Shown: positions 14,967 through 18,446 of the stretch, one piece after another | How the letters are laid out: every line of letters begins with the position of its first letter | Position numbering within the stretch: position 1 is the first letter of the stretch | Origin: an uncultured Verrucomicrobiota bacterium | Lineage (GTDB): Bacteria > Verrucomicrobiota > Verrucomicrobiia > Limisphaerales > SXTU01 | Direction of reading: 5' to 3' | Assembly: GCA_903863315.1 (NCBI GenBank) | Contig: CAIPBN010000467.1 | Location: forward strand, 1-18,446 | DNA: 18,446 nucleotides | The notes under the pieces: generated by a model | The model's database searches: none | The model's input: only the letters and a program-made list of their open reading frames with translations | Told to the model about the DNA's origin: nothing | Program-made: the position numbers and the translations under genes

Positions 14967-16046
14967 GTGAAAACCCCGTCTGACCCGGCCCTGCCGGAAT
15001 CCCCCGTTCCGCCCACCCTCTTCAATCCCATCGAGCCGCCCGCGCGCGATGGACTCACGCGCCGCGACGCTTTGCGCTCGGCCTTCGCCGCCGCAGGAGC
15101 CGCCACAGTGGTCGGCGGAAGCACGGCCACCGCACAATCTGTCGCCAAGCCAGACCCGCGCCGCGCCTCCACCAAGCGCTACGCGATGAAGAAGTCCATC
15201 AATCTCTGGGCCTTCCCCTACCCGGACCGCATGAATCTCCGCGAGTGCCTCCAGCTCGCGAAGGACGCGGGCTTCGACGGCATCGAGCTCAACTACGACC
15301 TCGACAACGACCTCTCGCCCAAGGCCACTGCGAAAGACTTCAAAGCCATCCGCCAGATGGCTGACCAGATTGGCATCCAGATCAGCGGGCTGTGCTCGTT
15401 CCTCTTCTGGCCGTATCCGCTTACGAGCAACGACCCGGCAAAGCGCGCGCGCGGCCTCGAACTCGCCGGCAAGATTGCCCAAGCCGCTAGCGACCTTGGC
15501 GTGGAGAACGTGCTCGTCGTGCCCGGCGCGGTGCACATTCCGTGGCGCACCGATCACGAACCGGTGCGCAATGACATTTGCGAGCAGCGTGCGAAGGAAG
15601 CCATTGCCGTCCTCGCCAAGACCGCCGCGAAGCAGAAGGTTTATCTCAACATGGAGAACATCTTCTTCAACGGCTTCCTGATGACGCCGATGGAGATGAA
15701 CGCGTTCGTGGACCACTTCGGCAACGAGCGCGTGCGCATCCACTACGACACCGGCAACATCGCGATGTTCCAGCACGCGGAGCATTGGGTGCCGGTGATG
15801 GGCAAGCGCATCCAGAACATCCATCTCAAGGAGTTCACCAAGAAGGGCACGGACTTCTCGCTCGAAACCTTCCGCCCGCTGCTCGACGGCACGACCAACT
15901 GGCCGGCGCTGCTGGAGGAGCTGGACAAAATCAACTACCGCGGCTTCCTGACCTTCGAGTATTTCCACCCGTATCCGCACTACCCCGAGGCGCTCGTCTG
16001 GCAGACCAGCGATTCGCTGGACCGGATTTTGGGGAGAAAGGTCTGA
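14967..16046 (+). CDS. Tat-exported sugar phosphate isomerase/epimerase (xylose-isomerase-like TIM barrel)
   Basis: This 359-residue protein starts at GTG 14967: a stop lies in frame at 14949-14951, and no in-frame ATG precedes the signal. A proline-rich leader is followed by a twin-arginine signal (LTRRDALRS, Arg32-Arg33, hydrophobic to about residue 57), so the enzyme acts in the periplasm. The mature part is a xylose-isomerase-like TIM barrel of the sugar-phosphate-isomerase/hydroxypyruvate-isomerase-like group (AP_endonuc_2 superfamily). The probable divalent-metal site is Glu230 (LNMENI), Asp261 (YDTGN), His286 (NIHLKEF) and Glu331 (FEYFHPY), with Glu107 in FDGIELNY on an early strand. 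Such enzymes isomerise or epimerise sugars and keto-sugars; many Tat-exported PVC members have no assigned substrate. The next gene begins 6 bases after the stop, so the two are almost certainly co-transcribed. Confidence 0.88.
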   Translation: MKTPSDPALPESPVPPTLFNPIEPPARDGLTRRDALRSAFAAAGAATVVGGSTATAQSVAKPDPRRASTKRYAMKKSINLWAFPYPDRMNLRECLQLAKDAGFDGIELNYDLDNDLSPKATAKDFKAIRQMADQIGIQISGLCSFLFWPYPLTSNDPAKRARGLELAGKIAQAASDLGVENVLVVPGAVHIPWRTDHEPVRNDICEQRAKEAIAVLAKTAAKQKVYLNMENIFFNGFLMTPMEMNAFVDHFGNERVRIHYDTGNIAMFQHAEHWVPVMGKRIQNIHLKEFTKKGTDFSLETFRPLLDGTTNWPALLEELDKINYRGFLTFEYFHPYPHYPEALVWQTSDSLDRILGRKV

Positions 16047-16052
16047 AGCGTC

Positions 16053-16928
16053 ATGGCCCACTCCACTTTCAAAGTCGGCGACCTGACCGCTGTCATCGGT
16101 GACAACGCGGCGCATGAGAAGCATCGCGCCGGCTACAACGGCGTCTGGAGCCTCCAGCACAACAGCGCCGGCACGCGCAGCCTCTTCGTGCCCGAGGTGG
16201 CGGGGCTGAACTACGAGCACATCGTCAATGGCGAAGAGCCGCCGGACTCGAAGGTCTTCTTCGAGCCGCGCAACGCGCCGATGACCTTCAAGCAGCTCTC
16301 CAGCTCGGAGGGCGAGTTGCACCAGCCGCCCACGCCCACGTTCCACGTCGAGAGCTGGACGCGCTTCAAGCTAGTCGCGCCGCACTACCTCGACATGAGC
16401 TTCCGCTGCGTGGCGCCCCAGCACGTCTTCCCGCGTGGCTATCTGGCGCTGTTCTGGGCGAGCTACATGAATGCGCCGGTGGACAAGTCCATGTATTTTC
16501 TCGGCGGTTTGGAAAGCCAGCCGCAGCCGCTGTGGTCGCAGCTCTGCACGCAGTTCCACAATCGCGACAGCACGGTGCGCCATCGCAACGACAAGCTGGA
16601 CCTCACCTTTGCGCCCGGCCGCGACGCCCTCTACAAAAGCCTCTCCACCTTCCGCTTCGACACGCCGTTGTTCTACGGTCACTTCGATGATCTGGTGTGG
16701 CTGGTCATGTTCGACCGCACGGAAGGCATCCGGCTCACGCATTCGCCCAGCGGCGGCGGCGGGAACGCGGCGCTCAAGACGACCAATCCGGCGTGGGATT
16801 TCCAGTTCATAGTGCCCAAGCCGGAGGTGATGAAGGAATACGGTTTCAAGGTCCGCACCGTTCTCCGGCCTCGCTGCTCGCGGGATGAAGTGCTGGAGGA
16901 ATACCGCAAGTGGCGGGAAGTGCAGTGA
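16053..16928 (+). CDS. Conserved uncharacterised protein co-transcribed with TIM-barrel isomerase
   Basis: This 291-residue protein has no signal peptide, no membrane segment and no motif of a family with known function. It is rich in aromatic residues and His, with regularly spaced beta-strand-like segments: AGYNGVWSLQH, SLFVPEVAGLNYEHI, FFEPRNAPMTF, ELHQPPTPTFHVESWTRF, HYLDMSFRC, LALFWASYMNAP, FYGHFDDLVWLVMF, LTHSPSGGGG and NPAWDFQFIVP. That composition suggests an all-beta fold of the carbohydrate-mutarotase type, but this is a guess. I believe similar proteins occur in planctomycetes and Verrucomicrobiota. AAAGG (16037-16041), inside the 3' end of the isomerase gene, may serve as Shine-Dalgarno sequence. 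The 6-base spacing ties its role to the isomerase, yet that enzyme is exported and this protein appears cytoplasmic. Confidence 0.8.
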   Translation: MAHSTFKVGDLTAVIGDNAAHEKHRAGYNGVWSLQHNSAGTRSLFVPEVAGLNYEHIVNGEEPPDSKVFFEPRNAPMTFKQLSSSEGELHQPPTPTFHVESWTRFKLVAPHYLDMSFRCVAPQHVFPRGYLALFWASYMNAPVDKSMYFLGGLESQPQPLWSQLCTQFHNRDSTVRHRNDKLDLTFAPGRDALYKSLSTFRFDTPLFYGHFDDLVWLVMFDRTEGIRLTHSPSGGGGNAALKTTNPAWDFQFIVPKPEVMKEYGFKVRTVLRPRCSRDEVLEEYRKWREVQ

Positions 16929-16939
16929 CGCTTGCGAAC

Positions 16940-16980
16940 CAGGCCGGCTGACCGGCCTGTAGCGGTGGACTGTGGCCGCC
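16940..16980 (+). repeat. Hairpin with GCGGTGGACT tail, REP-like candidate
   Basis: CAGGCCGG (16940-16947) pairs perfectly with CCGGCCTG (16952-16959) around a CTGA tetraloop. It is followed by TAGCGGTGGACTGTGG and CCGCC, which can form a weaker second stem (GCGG with CCGC). It sits between two converging genes and could also act as a bidirectional transcript end, but there is no T-run on either side. The tail resembles that after the hairpin at 18374. Confidence 0.5.
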
Positions 16981-17123
16981 GAGTTTGGGCCGGGGGCTGG
17001 CATTTTGTTCGGTGCTCACAGAGCCCCGCTACCAGTGCCGTTGCAGTCTTTGAACGGGATGTTAAAGGCCACCACGCAGAATTCAGGGAGCCCGGTTGAC
17101 CGCGACGGCAACAGGACTTGGCC

Positions 17124-18323
17124 CTAGTAATCAGTAACCGAACCGTCCTTTTGCGTCGGGTGCGGCCACTTGTATTGGCGTTTGGGATCGGCGTTCACCT
17201 TCGCAAACATGGTCTCATCCACCTCCACGCCTAGGCCCACGCCTTGCGGCGGGAGCGCGTTGCCGTCCTTGTTGATTTCAAAACTCGGCCGGGTGACGCC
17301 GGGGGGCATTAGATGGCCGTCTAGATAGGCCTCGTGAATCAGGAAAAGCGGCGTGGCGAACGTGGCGTGGAGGCTGGCGCTCAGGCCGAGTTCCGAGCAG
17401 GTGCAGTGCGGTGCGAGCGGCACGAAGTAAGTCTCCGCCAGCGTGGCAATTTTCCGCATTTGTGAAATGCCGCCAGTGTGCGCGCAATCGGGCTGGAGGA
17501 TGTCAATGCAGCGCTCCTGCAAATACGGAATCATGCCCCAGATGGTGCGGTCGCGCTCGCCAGTGGCCAGCGGGACATGGATGGCCTGCTTGAGACGCTT
17601 GAAGACCTCGATGTTGCCGGGCACGGCGGGCTCCTCGATGAAGAGCACGTCGTAAGGTTGGATGGCCTTCGCGAGCTGGATCAGCATGGGCGGCGGCACG
17701 GCGCAGTGGGCATCGAACATCACGGCTCCGTCCGGGCCGACGCGCTTGCGGGTCTCGACGATGCGGCGCACGAGTTCCTCCACGTCCTTGGGGCTGCCGC
17801 TGAAGGGATGCGGGCCGCCGGTGCCGGTCTTGAAGGCCTTGGGCGTCGGATAAAGACGGACATAGTCGCGCACCGGTCCGCCCAGCAGCCGATAAACGGG
17901 GACGCCCCAGAGCTTGCCGGTGATGTCCCACAGAGCCATGTCAACGGCCGAGAGCACATGGGTGAGGAAGGAACCGCCGCGGATGTTGCGATGGGCGCGA
18001 TACACCTTCTGCCACAGGTGCTCAATGCGCGTGGGGTTCTGCCCGTCGAGCAACTCGAAGACCGACCGCGCGACATCGCAGGCCACGTTGGGATCGAGGC
18101 CGGTGATTTCACCCCAGCCAAATATTTTGTGGTTGGTCTCCAGCTTGAGGTAGGCCTTAGTGCCCACGCGGAAGGCGCGCAGGGCGGAAAGCTTGATGGT
18201 GCTGGTGCGATCCGCGACCGAGGCGGCGGGATTGTCCGCACCCACGGCGTCGTTGAGCAACGCCAGGCCGGCGGCGAGGGCACCAGCGGAGAGCAGATCA
18301 CGGCGGGAAGGCGAGGAATTCAT
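17124..18323 (-). CDS. Tat-exported sugar-acid dehydratase, D-galactonate dehydratase-like (enolase superfamily)
   Basis: This 399-residue protein begins with a twin-arginine signal (SPSRRDLLS, Arg7-Arg8, hydrophobic through about residue 27), so it should be periplasmic. The enolase-superfamily barrel follows. The likely Mg2+ ligands are Asp204 (MFDAH), Glu230 (FIEEP) and Glu256 (TGER), with His206, His306 (LAPHCT) and Glu331 (IHEAY) as catalytic candidates. The spacings (26, 26, 50 and 25 residues, and D-x-H) equal those I recall for E. coli D-galactonate dehydratase (D183, H185, E209, E235, H285, E310), which strongly supports sugar-acid dehydration by the same chemistry. DILQPDCAHTGGIS is also typical of that group. 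The exact substrate is unknown. Most galactonate dehydratases are cytoplasmic, so a Tat signal is noteworthy. It is read toward the isomerase pair, with no gene between the two ends. Confidence 0.9.
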   Translation of the reverse strand: MNSSPSRRDLLSAGALAAGLALLNDAVGADNPAASVADRTSTIKLSALRAFRVGTKAYLKLETNHKIFGWGEITGLDPNVACDVARSVFELLDGQNPTRIEHLWQKVYRAHRNIRGGSFLTHVLSAVDMALWDITGKLWGVPVYRLLGGPVRDYVRLYPTPKAFKTGTGGPHPFSGSPKDVEELVRRIVETRKRVGPDGAVMFDAHCAVPPPMLIQLAKAIQPYDVLFIEEPAVPGNIEVFKRLKQAIHVPLATGERDRTIWGMIPYLQERCIDILQPDCAHTGGISQMRKIATLAETYFVPLAPHCTCSELGLSASLHATFATPLFLIHEAYLDGHLMPPGVTRPSFEINKDGNALPPQGVGLGVEVDETMFAKVNADPKRQYKWPHPTQKDGSVTDY

Positions 18324-18373
18324 TGGCTGGCTTGGACGCGGGCGGAGGAAGTGGCTTCAACCAGATGCCGTGC

Positions 18374-18392
18374 CGGCGGCTTGCAGCCGCCG
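18374..18392. repeat. Perfect 8-bp stem hairpin upstream of the dehydratase gene
   Basis: CGGCGGCT (18374-18381) and AGCCGCCG (18385-18392) are exact reverse complements with a 3-base TGC spacer. The bases that follow include GCGGGTGGACT, close to the GCGGTGGACT after the hairpin at 16940. It lies about 50 bases upstream of the dehydratase ATG, so it could be a repeat element or an operator. I favour the repeat because of the shared tail. The rest of 18324-18446 shows no gene. Confidence 0.45.
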
Positions 18393-18446
18393 CGTTGCGG
18401 GTGGACTACTCGAAGCCTCCTCGAATTGCTGTTCTCCACGGACGGC

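Noticed and set aside
14877..16346. 489-codon minus-strand frame opposite the TIM-barrel isomerase
   Set aside because: The plus-strand product has a Tat signal and complete metal site; the minus product shows only Val/Glu/Arg/His-rich shadow composition.

Overview
The window is high-GC bacterial DNA that looks like a member of the PVC group, most likely Verrucomicrobiota (a Pedosphaera/Limisphaera-like lineage), with Planctomycetota as the alternative. The grounds are the gene families: two DUF1501 proteins, a PSCyt1-DUF1549-DUF1553 cytochrome-type protein, a sulfatase, a double SUMF1 protein, Tat-exported sugar-acid enzymes and a PF09720-type antitoxin. This is family-based inference; no rRNA or other marker gene is present.

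Layout. 1-842: 3' part of a DUF1501 gene. 977-2986: exported protein with two SUMF1 domains. 2987-3636: about 650 bases with no gene but several inverted repeats. 3637-5268: secreted parallel beta-helix protein with a striking cysteine/AGIG ladder. 5363-9379: a PSCyt1/DUF1549/DUF1553 gene and its usual DUF1501 partner, 12 bases apart. 9401-10837 (minus): exported sulfatase, convergent with DUF1501 and divergent from the next gene. 10951-12345: cytoplasmic enolase-superfamily enzyme, closed by a clear intrinsic terminator. 12448-13437: MoxR-type AAA+ ATPase. 13463-14773: a small accessory patch with a low-GC DUF4288-like gene and, on the minus strand, a PF09720/ParE toxin-antitoxin pair. 14967-16928: Tat-exported TIM-barrel isomerase followed 6 bases later by an uncharacterised soluble protein. 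17124-18323 (minus): Tat-exported galactonate-dehydratase-like enolase-superfamily enzyme.

How it fits together (inference): the exported sulfatase, beta-helix protein, PSCyt/DUF1501 pair, isomerase and sugar-acid dehydratase suggest an envelope-located apparatus for breaking down sulfated or acidic polysaccharides and processing sugar acids. The MoxR/DUF4288/toxin-antitoxin section is unrelated accessory material lodged between these units.

I did not find a convincing new multi-gene system. The best leads are the SUMF1 protein without the copper-binding cysteine pair, the beta-helix cysteine ladder, the MoxR gene next to the low-GC patch, the unknown partner of the isomerase, and a family of intergenic hairpins followed by a GCGGTGG-like tail.
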